A stretch of DNA of 26,329 bases from Scedosporium boydii (lineage: Eukaryota > Ascomycota > Sordariomycetes > Microascales > Microascaceae). Of the stretch, positions 9,275 to 17,751 are shown one piece after another. Position 1 is the first letter of the stretch. Each line of letters starts with the position of its first letter. The notes under the pieces were generated by a model. That model was not told the DNA's origin. It worked only from the letters and a program-made list of their open reading frames with translations, and searched no databases. The DNA is taken from the NCBI GenBank assembly GCA_002221725.1, contig NJFT01000355.1:1-26329 (forward strand), given 5' to 3'. The translations under genes were made by a program, and so were the position numbers.

Positions 9275-10292
9275 TTATGTCCCTGCCTTCTTGAGCTTTC
9301 TCGCCACGTTAAACACCCCTCCCGTGCCAGCCCCGCAAGCGGCACAGTTCGGATTGGTCCGATACCGTTTCAGCGCGCACGACTCGCAAAAGTAATGTCC
9401 GCATCTCGTGACGACGGGCGATTTGTATGGCTCCTTGCAGATGAAGCACGCGAAGGGAATGTCCTCGCCGTCGTCGTCGTCTTCTTCCTCCTCTTCGCCC
9501 GTCTTGGTCCGGTCGGCGCTGGCGACCACGGTGCCGCCGAGTTGTTTGCCCTTGGTCACGGTTTCCCATTCTTTGTCTAGTTGCCAGCCTTGTTTGTAGT
9601 CTTCACGAGAATGTAGGAATTTACTATAACCAAGTTAGTATTCTTTGTCCCGTTTCGAGATTGGGATGGGGAGAGAGGGGGGAAAAAGAGACATACCAGT
9701 TGTCGCCGAAGCCACAGAATCCCGTCTGCTTGTAATCTTTACACACATCCGGCGCATAATCAATCACCGTCACTGTCCGCACATTCGTGGGCGCCTTGAC
9801 CGGCCCCACCGTCCGCGATGGCGCATTCGGGTTCGTCTGGAAGAATTTGGTCTGGTTCGCCAACCCCCTATATGTCCCATCCGATGCCCCGGCCTCTCCG
9901 GCGCCGATCTTCCTCCCCTTACTCACATCGGCATCGATTTCCAGGAGGTTCTCCTTCGTGGCGTCGTTCGACGCCGACAGCGACTTGTTCCGATCCGCCG
10001 CCGCGACACTGGCGAACAGGTCCCGGTCAGTGTTCCCATTCTCGGCTTTTAAAGAGGTGGCCGTCACGCCGGCGCTCTTCTTCCTCCTCTTTATTCTTTG
10101 GCCTGTCTCGTCCTCGGATGACGAGGACTCGCTGTCGCTGTCGCTGGCGGGAGGAGGCGTCGCGGGGCGGCGCTTGCGGATGTTGGAGTCCGTTTTTCCG
10201 CGCCGCTTCTTGAAGGTGACGATGGGGGCGGCGGGTTCTTTCGCGTCGGGCGCTGGCGCGGGCACGGTCGCGGTTGATTCTGATTCTGTCAT
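9275..10292 (-). CDS. cwc24: Pre-mRNA-splicing factor Cwc24 (RNF113-type), CCCH and RING zinc fingers, 314 aa
   Basis: Two exons, 9697-10292 and 9623-9275, join across a 73-base intron (donor GTATGT at 9696, branch TACTAAC, acceptor ending at 9624). The join completes a zinc-finger codon: TG plus T gives Cys199. The product has a disordered, Lys/Ser-rich N-terminus (basic clusters at 28-42 and 67-72), a C-x8-C-x5-C-x3-H finger (Cys184, Cys193, Cys199, His203) and a C3HC4 RING (Cys258, Cys261, Cys273, His275, Cys278, Cys281, Cys292, Cys295). A single CCCH finger followed by a RING is the signature of yeast Cwc24 and metazoan RNF113A. Family knowledge: it enters the activated spliceosome before the first step, contacts the 5' splice site region and leaves before catalysis. 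An acidic run (about 238-250) lies between the fingers. Nuclear location is expected. Confidence 0.93.
9624..9696 (-). other. Intron of the Cwc24 gene, 73 bases
   Basis: Donor GTATGT, branch TACTAAC and acceptor TATAG are all near-consensus. Splicing is needed to restore the CCCH finger; reading through would end the protein shortly afterwards. Confidence 0.9.
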
Positions 10293-12090
10293 GGTGAGGC
10301 TGTTCGTGTGTGGTTCTTTGGGAGATAATGGGAGTGGTGTTCTGGTGAAGCTAAGCTCTTCTCAAGATCAAGAACTAGGAGCTGTTAAATTATTAATATG
10401 GGGAAGCTGCTTATAATTGTTGCCACCTGATGGAAACCCGCAGATTATGTAACATACTTAAGGAACAGTATGTATTTAGAAATGAATACACTGTTACCGA
10501 CATAGATTACCTAACAGCGAAGCCATCACCACAACGTTGATGAGAGCGGAGGGATGGTCGACTCTACGTTGATATACTTGCCTAGGAATCATTCAAATGT
10601 CTTGAGCTTTTGCGAAGTGAGTATGATAGAGCACCGGGACTCGCAGAAGCCCGCCTCCCTTCTCTCCAAGAAGACGGGACCACAGAGGCCCCGAGGCGCG
10701 GAAACTGGAACTGAAAAGGGTTGACGATTGTCAATGAAGTAGATCTGATGACGACCTAACCTCCAACCCATTCAAATGATGGCTCGGCACTTTTAACGAG
10801 AAGTATTTCGACACTCTCCAATCTCCACTACACTACCTCGCCTTTTGCCTCGAGCCCAGGGTTTCATTACGAAAAGAACACAATCTCCAACCGTCTCTGG
10901 GTGACTTCTCGTCACTCTATGGAAAGCTGCTTGACGCAAAAGGTCCGACTTAGCCTCCCTCCCCACTACATCTTAGAATTTTACACGCTTCAGCATGGCC
11001 ACCGTTGGGCCCTTCACTTTTCGCGTTATTGTACGCTTTTTCCAAACTCGTGAGAGGTGCGCCTGGCTGTGAAGCGAAGAAAACAGAAATAAGTCCCCAC
11101 GTGTTAGCATAATAGAGATCGGAACAAAGACGGCACGGCAACTTGGAGAGCATGGAGGTAATTCTTTGTATCCTGCAAAGCGCACGATTCCCCTTGGAAC
11201 ACCCGTTGATCTTCTCGGCGATTGGCGCTTCTAAGGTTGCCTGAAGTCAAGGGGGCTGAGTTGAAGCTGGTCGGGTCGTTTACTGGCCCTGCGCCGGATC
11301 CTGAGCGGGCCAACACAGCAGATGAAACACACTCACAGCCCAGGAGACCCTACATTTTTGTTGGCACTGGCTTCCTTCCAGGTATGGACGGCAAACTGGC
11401 GCCGCCTCGCTCGGCCACATCTCGAGACCTTACGGGGTGAGGTGATCAAATAGCTTTGCGACGGTTGTGTAGGTGGCAGAGCTCGCCATTCCTCATGTGT
11501 AAGTCAATACCGCCTTACATCTTACGCTTGGAGACCAGGCTGAATGCGTTCTCATCTGTTAGACTCCGGCCACTCGACGACGGAACGCAAAAAGTAGTTC
11601 CCAAGACAGTAGGGGTAATTCATACAAAATTTGTGTAGTGGGAAATGGAAGAAGAAGGATTTAGAGAGTAAGGTCACCATCGATTCCTAACATCCCCATC
11701 TCCAACACACACACTCACCTTTTGCGACGCCTCCTGTCTAGTGTCATCTTTATTTCTGAGCGCTGCGTGTCATTCTTGAATGGCACGTTCGGTCCTGTGA
11801 TACCCAGGAAGCCTGGCTGAACAGTGTTATAGAATTGGCGATAAACACTAACTACTTTTTAGAGTTGACAGAATGAGCCTTCGGAGACTATGGAGGGTAC
11901 TTTAAGTGTATTAAGGTGGATCGGGCCAACAGCACAGTGGCCTGGATGGATCATGAATCTATATCTGATGAGGGAATTGGAAGTGCATTTCTGTGTATTG
12001 TGCCCGTTTGCGAGAGTAAACACCACACCGTCCACTTCTTCCATCCTCACAAAGAATAAAGGATAACCATCAGCTCAATATTAGACTAAA
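10293..12090. other. Gene-poor region, 1.8 kb
   Basis: No reading frame here has recognisable domains or convincing length. It includes the Cwc24 promoter at the left end. A 63-codon minus-strand frame (11859-12050) has fairly normal codon use and may belong with the frame at 12091-12426, but I could not find splice sites that join them in phase. No tRNA-like B box was seen. Confidence 0.45.
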
Positions 12091-12426
12091 CTAGGAACCA
12101 ACAGACATTATGCCCACTAGGTCACCAGCGAAGGTCGTAGGCTTGCGCCTCGATCGGTATGGAGAGCAGCCAACCTCACCCGACCAGCTTCCAACTGCCT
12201 CCCCAACCGAAATGGAAGCTGTGTCAATGAAGTGGACGTTATCGTGATAGAGGTCTCTGATGTTCTCGCAGGATGGCCAGAAAGATGGCCATGTTTGCCT
12301 GTTGTCTGCTACTGCTAGGATGCGAACACCGCCATGAACAGACGTCACCAGACCATCGAACTGGAGGCTAATTGCGTTGATGGAGGAGTCCAACCATGGT
12401 TCAGGCGTCTTCGTTGTCTTATCCAT
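12091..12426 (-). CDS. Possible small hypothetical protein, 111 aa
   Basis: An ATG-initiated frame of 111 codons with reasonable fungal codon use and a balanced, protein-like composition. I recognise no domain, signal peptide or membrane segment. It is divergent from the zinc-finger gene at 12780, so the roughly 350 bases between them could be a shared promoter. The similar-looking frame at 11859-12050 could be a downstream exon, but no in-phase join was found. It may also be a gene remnant or chance frame. Confidence 0.28.
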   Translation of the reverse strand: MDKTTKTPEPWLDSSINAISLQFDGLVTSVHGGVRILAVADNRQTWPSFWPSCENIRDLYHDNVHFIDTASISVGEAVGSWSGEVGCSPYRSRRKPTTFAGDLVGIMSVGS

Positions 12427-12472
12427 AGGTCAAGTTCATCGCCACGGCTACTGCTGACGGTCGAAACTGCAA

Positions 12473-12480
12473 TATAAATA
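12473..12480 (+). promoter_or_regulatory. TATA box of the zinc-finger gene
   Basis: TATAAATA lies about 307 bases upstream of the ATG at 12780. It is followed by a pyrimidine-rich leader (about 12510-12670) and a 5'-UTR intron, an arrangement usual for well-expressed fungal genes. Confidence 0.5.
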
Positions 12481-12697
12481 CCCCCAGTAGAAGCCAGATG
12501 ATATTGCTCATGGCATCAATGCTCTTCATCTCTCGACACTCACCCCAATTCTCAATATCATATCCTTAACCTTAGGCATTGGCTTTCTTTGCCAGCTCTC
12601 CAGAACCTCTCGTTAAACTCCTTTGACCTCCGACGAGGCTAAGACCCTCGTCCTTGATCTTCGTTTCTTTTAAGTGCCCTCACCGAGCCCAACTCCT

Positions 12698-12756
12698 GTA
12701 AGTAGCGTTTCCCGAAGAACATTTGTTTGAATGATTTCAGCTAACACCTGGGTTAG
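12698..12756 (+). other. Probable 5'-UTR intron of the zinc-finger gene, 59 bases
   Basis: Donor GTAAGT at 12698, branch GCTAAC at about 12740-12745 and acceptor TTAG ending at 12756 fit a fungal intron. The ATG follows 23 bases later. A closer acceptor at 12740 (TTTCAG) would give a 43-base intron but leaves the branch site in the exon. Confidence 0.55.
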
Positions 12757-12779
12757 TCCAAGAAGGGAAAGGCTGCGAA

Positions 12780-13109
12780 ATGCCTCGCTCGAGCGGTAGC
12801 AGTGTAGGGTGGGGGTCGAGCCGTGGAAGGACTTGTCCCGACCCAAACTGCTCTTATTGTCGTGGCAGGGGAGAATATAGAACCCAGGGTTGGCAGAACG
12901 TCACTCGCACTTGCGAAAGATGTCAGGGTAACCCGAACTTCCGGGAAAGGAGAATTTGCTGTCGAAATAGGAACTGTGGAGTCTGCCGCGGTCGGGGCTG
13001 GTATCAAGATGCGAACTGCTATTGTGTTACTTGCAGCGGAAGAGGTACGATGGTCATGCGGGAGTGGATGACATTCACCCAAGAGTGCGATTGTTTCGGC
13101 CACTATTAG
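12780..13109 (+). CDS. Stand-alone DnaJ-type (CxxCxGxG) zinc-finger protein, 109 aa
   Basis: A 109-residue protein with 14 cysteines and many Gly and Arg. Four CxxCxG-type motifs start at Cys24 (CSYCRGRG), Cys45 (CERCQG), Cys66 (CGVCRGRG) and Cys82 (CVTCSGRG), the pattern of the central zinc domain of type I DnaJ/Hsp40 proteins, which binds two zinc ions and helps hold unfolded clients. There is no J domain, Gly/Phe linker or C-terminal client-binding domain. The protein looks internally duplicated: C-x4-C-x2-C-R-G-R-G-x-Y occurs at 19-32 and again at 61-74, and a W-x2-(V/F)-T-x2-C element follows each (about 38-45 and 96-103). A TATA box and 5'-UTR intron upstream support expression. Possible roles are a zinc-dependent chaperone, RNA-binding or redox protein; none is shown. 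It could alternatively be a decayed piece of a larger gene. Confidence 0.65.
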   Translation: MPRSSGSSVGWGSSRGRTCPDPNCSYCRGRGEYRTQGWQNVTRTCERCQGNPNFRERRICCRNRNCGVCRGRGWYQDANCYCVTCSGRGTMVMREWMTFTQECDCFGHY

Positions 13110-13869
13110 CTTGAGGATCGAGCGATGTCGAGTCGGTGATTGGTTTCTCGTCCTCCTTGAGGCTATTTTGTATTTCTTTTGTTTTCTATCCTGCTCCATC
13201 TCTTTCTTTCTTTTTCCTTTTTCTTTTTTCTTTTTCGTTTTGGAATACTTTCCCTCCTTATACTCTTTAGAGATCTGAGTTCCTTTGTTTTGCTTGAAGG
13301 GTACATCGATGAATTGGTTAAATTGTGGAATGCTCGTCTGCGATTTTCCTTTTCTCTAGTTTGATAGTGCTTCATTTTCATCAATTACTCTTCCGTATCG
13401 AGCTTTTAAAGCTCTTCAGCCATTGGGATTGCAACTCAGCAGCTGAGGGGAGAGCATGCTAGATAGAGGGAATTACCTCAATAATAAACTTACTCTCCAT
13501 AACCTATCTTATTCGGATCAAGGGGCTTGCGCAACTACCGGTCCGCTCAAGGGTCAAAGATTGTGGATTGCGAGCAACAAGACGGGTTGAGCAGAAAATC
13601 GAGGCGAAGCTACCTCCAGCAGCAAACTGATGGCTAACTAAAGAAGAGGCACCGAGAGGCGACTGCTGATCGAGCATCTGGGTATAAATAAGGGTATCGC
13701 CCACCCAATAAGATGAGTTTCAACAGGTTTGAAGCAACGTTAGCAGGCAAAACCAAACGATAGGAGATATAGAGCTTACTAGGAGCGGTCAAAACCGTGT
13801 TCGAATATGCGGTTTTCCTCAATTTTCCAAGGAAAGCTTTCGATGTTCTCCCCCCCTACAAAGAGAAGG
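13110..13869. other. Intergenic region containing an LTR-like fragment
   Basis: This region contains the 3' flank of the zinc-finger gene, with a long T/C-rich tract at about 13200-13255, and the 3' flank of the orphan gene on the minus strand. Apart from the LTR-like element described separately I see no coding sequence. Confidence 0.5.
13562..13745 (+). mobile_element. Possible solo LTR of a retrotransposon, about 184 bases
   Basis: The segment starts TGTGGATTGC and ends ACGTTAGCA, compatible with the TG...CA ends of LTRs. It carries TATAAATA at 13683-13690, followed 25-30 bases later by a CCAATAAGATG stretch that could serve as a polyadenylation signal, giving a U3-R-U5-like order. No target-site duplication was found (AAGAT before, GGCAA after), no second copy lies in the window, and there is no primer-binding site or polypurine tract. 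The boundaries are therefore tentative, and it could instead be an ordinary promoter-like sequence. Confidence 0.35.
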
Positions 13870-14528
13870 TTATTCCTCTTCGACGATATTACAAAGAGAC
13901 GCAAGCTTAAGCCAATGCCTAGTATCAACATTCTTTTCTAGCCATCTTGCATCCTCGGGATGCTGCTTGAGGAAATCTATATCTTTCTCCGTAATCTCCA
14001 TGCAGATTTCAAGTTTAGCTTGAATGATTTCGCGTGGTGAAGCTTTCCTACGTTGTTTAAGCGCCCTCTCTTGTCTTGTAAATGGGTAACGCCGGAGACG
14101 AGCCCGTATCCCCGAAGGGAGAGGTTCTTCAATAGCAACACTAATTAGGCAGATGATATTAGTTGAAGAACGAGCCCCTCTCCTAATAGAGGTATGGGGA
14201 TTACCAACAAGGACTCTCCCGTCCAGGAATACCACAAAACTGGTGGATCCGTGGGGGACTCTCCATGGTCCATGAGAAAGTAGCAGGTGCGGTCGTCAAA
14301 ACCAAAATCAGCACCATACAGATTCCAGCGGTCTTGATCCCAATCGAAATCACGGTTCCAGTGGTGCTGGCAAATTAGATTTTGCATACGCTCTATTCTC
14401 TCGGCGTATTTGTCGCCGGGCACAAGGTGTGTCCTCGTCTGAACAAGAATCCGTACCGGTCCTGTTGGCTGTTGCTGCATGGCTGTGGTCTCAGGCGAAC
14501 TTGTTTCATCGGCGGCAACTGACTCCAT
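13870..14528 (-). CDS. Orphan two-exon gene, about 188 aa, unknown function
   Basis: Exon 1 (14528-14233) and exon 2 (14140-13870) join in phase across a 92-base intron (donor GTATTC at 14232, branch ACTAAT, acceptor AATTAG ending at 14141); the split codon becomes Cys. Exon 1 encodes an Asp/Trp/Tyr-rich segment with a basic start after a Ser/Thr/Gln-rich N-terminus. Exon 2 encodes an Arg/Lys-rich then acidic, probably helical segment ending in three Glu residues. I do not recognise either. A donor GTAATC at 14204 is more obvious to the eye but puts neither candidate acceptor in phase, which is why I prefer GTATTC. An in-frame ATG at 14591 would add 21 residues, but the one at 14528 begins the more protein-like sequence. 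The gene lies next to an LTR-like fragment, so it may be lineage-specific or decaying. Confidence 0.42.
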
Positions 14529-16276
14529 TGTGGTTTCGAGGGTAAATAGCGGAGGAGAGAAATAATTCAAAGATTTAGAGTGTGGGCGCACGGTGTCTCG
14601 TCAAGGTCGTGATTAGCAGAACAGTAGAGGTCCAGACAATGATGAGTGGTGAGTGATGAATGAAGAATGAAGAATGAGGCATGAGGGGTGAGGGGTACAT
14701 CGAATGCAGTCCTCTGTACGAAGTAATGGCTCGCCTCGCTATTCAGCGCCAGGCGACATTGAACAGACCATCAATATTTCCCAGCCTTGCCCGAAGTTTT
14801 CCCTACGAAGTAGAAAGAGCGCCCTCCATCAGGAACGCCTGCCAAACACCATCTTCTTCTTCGACATTTCCGAGCTTTTTTTTTTTTTTCGTCTTTTCCG
14901 CAAACAAATTTTATACTCCACCGTATTTCCCCGAGATGTCGCAAAGACCTTCAAGGGCTACTATGATGTGCACTTCTGCCAGCTGATTAGTCTGTGCTGC
15001 CGGCATTAGGGGTATGTTTTGGCATTATCGCTAAGCACTATCGCCAACTTCGAGTGGCTCTGGGCAGAGACGCCAATGCCGGGTTATCACTCAATCATTG
15101 ACAAATTCCCCAGGCCCTTGAATAATTCTGAGCTAACGCTCTGGAAGAGGAAAACCTTCCCGCGCGAGGTGAAACAACCATGGTCTTCGAATTGCTGTAT
15201 ATGCACCTATATATGCCCTTTGCAAGCAGTGGAGCTATTCACTGGAAAGCGGACGCTCGATGAAATCCCTCCTCTCGCTCCAGCTTGGTTCGGCAATCGG
15301 CATTCTCGCCGCGGCCGTCCGGAATGCTGGACAAGTATTGCGTGTGGCAGAGACTCCCCAGCCCATGCACCTCCGTGGGCTCTTTTGCCATCGCCGTCTA
15401 GCAAGCGGCGTTCACCACTCGCGTCTCTAGTATCGCCCCACAGGTGAATGGCATAGATCCCTCCTTGTTCACTACCCGCGATAATCCCACACCACTCAAT
15501 ATTTAACAATAATTTCCATGGTTGTGTGGCTACCTCACCTTTCTCCTCTCAATCTCGGGAGAGCCATGACCAACATTCAGACTTGAATCTCGTGTCCAAC
15601 CCCCACATCGGCTCCAAAGCCGACCACATCCCGATTCTCTTTCCCTCTCACACTTGGGGACACCTAACCCCTCTACTGGTAGTGGAGACGGAAATCACTA
15701 GAATTATTGTGACCCGTCACTTTGCCAGCTTGACACTCTAACCCTTCGCGCGCTTCATGAGGGTACCGGATCGCTGGTCGTTCTAGTATAGGATGTCGTT
15801 CGCAGTTGAACTATGGCCAGGGCGATGAAGCAGTCTACATCGGAGGTCGAAAGTGGCGACTCCTCTACTCTTAACAAGGATATGCTTGATGTTCTTCCGA
15901 ACTATATGCCTTTTCCCCAGATTAGGATTTTTCCCCCACAATCCTTGATGAAGCCGGATCATTCTGTCCTCCTCTTGCCGGGTTACCTTGGCCCTCCTCC
16001 CCCGCATTACCGAAAGGTAGCTTATCTTCTAGGATCGATAATCCAATTCTGCACCCCAGTTCTGGCCATGCCGGATATGATCTAGCCCTGCATCTCGATC
16101 TCTTCCCGAGAATCTTAGCTTCTTCGAATTTCCTTGGCCTTAATAACACCACCCAAACCATCTCCCTCATGAGACTTGTATGTCTGATGGAGCTCTCCGT
16201 TCTCTACTCACGAATAATGCATTTTATTGTACTTTGATACCGTTTTCGGTTTTTCGCTACCTAGTTCAGAAGATCA
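14529..16276. other. Gene-poor region, 1.75 kb
   Basis: Contains imprecise ATGAAGA/ATGAGGG repeats at about 14655-14695, a T run at about 14877-14889 and several short frames without recognisable domains. The 90-residue plus-strand frame at 15813-16085 starts with ATG but shows nothing to support it. The right end must hold the promoter of the dehydrogenase gene. Confidence 0.45.
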
Positions 16277-17077
16277 ATGGCAATGCCAGACCAAACACTT
16301 AGGAACAAAGTTGCCGTTATCAGCGGATCCTGCACAGGCATCGGCGCCGCCATCGCCCAGGAGCTTGCCTCTCGAGGCGCCAGCGTGGTGATCAACTACC
16401 CTTTCCCCGACCTTCGACTCGCCGCGGAGAATGTTCTCTTCTCCCTCGCCACGGCATCCACTTCTATAGCCGTGGAGGTAGACTTGAGCAAACCGACTGG
16501 GCCGCAATCCCTCGTTGATGCCGCCGTCGCCAAGTATAAACGTATCGACATCTTAGTGAACAATGCGGCTCTTGCCGTCAACAAGCCGTTCGCCGAACAG
16601 ACCTTGGACGATTGGAACACCCTGGTTAATCTCAATGGCCGGGGTACCTTCCTTCTCACGCAAGCCGCTCTGCCGCATCTTCCCAAGCCAGACGAAGCAT
16701 CTGCGGAACCCGGCGGTGGCCGCATAGTGAACATTTGCTCGATTTCCGCCCGAGAAGCACCTCCTCTGCAAACCATCTACGCGGGGACAAAGGGCATGGT
16801 TGACAGCTTCACGAAAGTGTGGGCCAAGGAACTGCCCCCTCGCTACGGATGCACGGTGAACGCGGTGAGCCCGGGCCCAACAATGACGTCGGGTTTCGCG
16901 GATGCTGGCGACGAGTTTATGAGGGCCATGCGCCCGGTGATGGATCAGACGCCTGTTGGGGCGCGCCTAGCGAGGCCGGATGAGATTGCCTTTGCTGTGG
17001 GGTTTCTGTGTGAGCCGAGGGCGAGATGGATCAATGGACTGCATCTGGTTGCAAGTGGAGGTTTGTATATATATTAA
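16277..17077 (+). CDS. Short-chain dehydrogenase/reductase (classical SDR), 266 aa
   Basis: An intronless NAD(P)-dependent oxidoreductase of the classical SDR family. Landmarks are the Rossmann glycine motif SGSCTGIG (residues 16-23, Ser replacing the usual Thr), the NNAA motif (95-98), a structural Asn at 118 or 120, and the catalytic Ser155 or Ser157, Tyr168 and Lys172 in YAGTK. The PG motif (199-200) after strand 6 and the C-terminal ASGGLY element that replaces the usual DGG also fit, as does the length. It resembles fungal reductases of the naphthol/versicolorin reductase group, which reduce polyketide-derived ketones, but many sugar and fatty-acyl reductases look alike, so the substrate is unknown. 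No signal peptide, so probably cytosolic. Two in-frame ATGs (16277 and 16283) are both possible starts. The gene is 674 bases upstream of, and co-directional with, a flavin oxidase, suggesting a joint role. Confidence 0.9.
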   Translation: MAMPDQTLRNKVAVISGSCTGIGAAIAQELASRGASVVINYPFPDLRLAAENVLFSLATASTSIAVEVDLSKPTGPQSLVDAAVAKYKRIDILVNNAALAVNKPFAEQTLDDWNTLVNLNGRGTFLLTQAALPHLPKPDEASAEPGGGRIVNICSISAREAPPLQTIYAGTKGMVDSFTKVWAKELPPRYGCTVNAVSPGPTMTSGFADAGDEFMRAMRPVMDQTPVGARLARPDEIAFAVGFLCEPRARWINGLHLVASGGLYIY

Positions 17078-17751
17078 ATGTAGGACAGCATGTTCACTGG
17101 AGTGGCTCGGGCAAACCTGTGTTCGATGTTTCCTCCAGACCATATTGGGACAATCATCGTTTGGAGTCAAGCCTCGCTTTGATCAAGACTAGTTTATAGA
17201 GTCAATGCCTTAGAATATGAATGCCGTAGAACTCACTACGATTATGTCTCTTGCGGCTGCCCAAATCTGCGCGTGTCTAGAAGTCCAGTCAAGTCCAGTC
17301 CCGCATACCCGAATTCTGCCTCGCCAACGAGCAAGGGAAACTGCCCGTGGTATTGAATAAGTCAACTTGATCCAAACCTTGTTTCCCCACAAGCATCCAG
17401 CTAACGATAGCCTTGGCATGAAAATACACAGGAACTAGATGGGGATAACCATGATAGCCATCACTTGAATATACGAATCTCGGCATGTGGGCGGTGACGA
17501 AAAAAAATCATCGGCCCCTCTTTTGAAAGATGACGCATGCTCCAAAAAACTGGTTGTAGGAGCGTACCCGGATTTCTTAGTGGATAGAAGAATCTACTTG
17601 ATAGAAATTGGGCACGGTCTGACATGTTAGACATAATATATAAGAAGGGAGAGAGTAGAGAAACGTAGGGATCGAGCCCATGTACTAGGCCACTTCATTC
17701 TACCCACAGTTCTCACCTTCGAGTCCTTGCTACGTTTAATGCCTCAAAAAA
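17078..17751. promoter_or_regulatory. Intergenic region and promoter of the flavin oxidase gene
   Basis: The 674 bases between the two co-directional genes contain TATATAAG at 17637-17644, about 110 bases before the oxidase ATG, a good TATA position. An out-of-frame ATG at 17739 in weak context precedes the main ATG at 17752. No reading frame here is supported. Confidence 0.5.

Noticed and set aside
14201..14205. GTAATC at 14204 as donor for the orphan gene intron
   Set aside because: It ends exon 1 in phase 0, and neither acceptor (14141 or 14127) then enters the downstream coding frame.
15813..16085. 90-codon plus-strand frame upstream of the SDR gene
   Set aside because: Has an ATG but no domain, odd Pro/Leu composition and no supporting signals.
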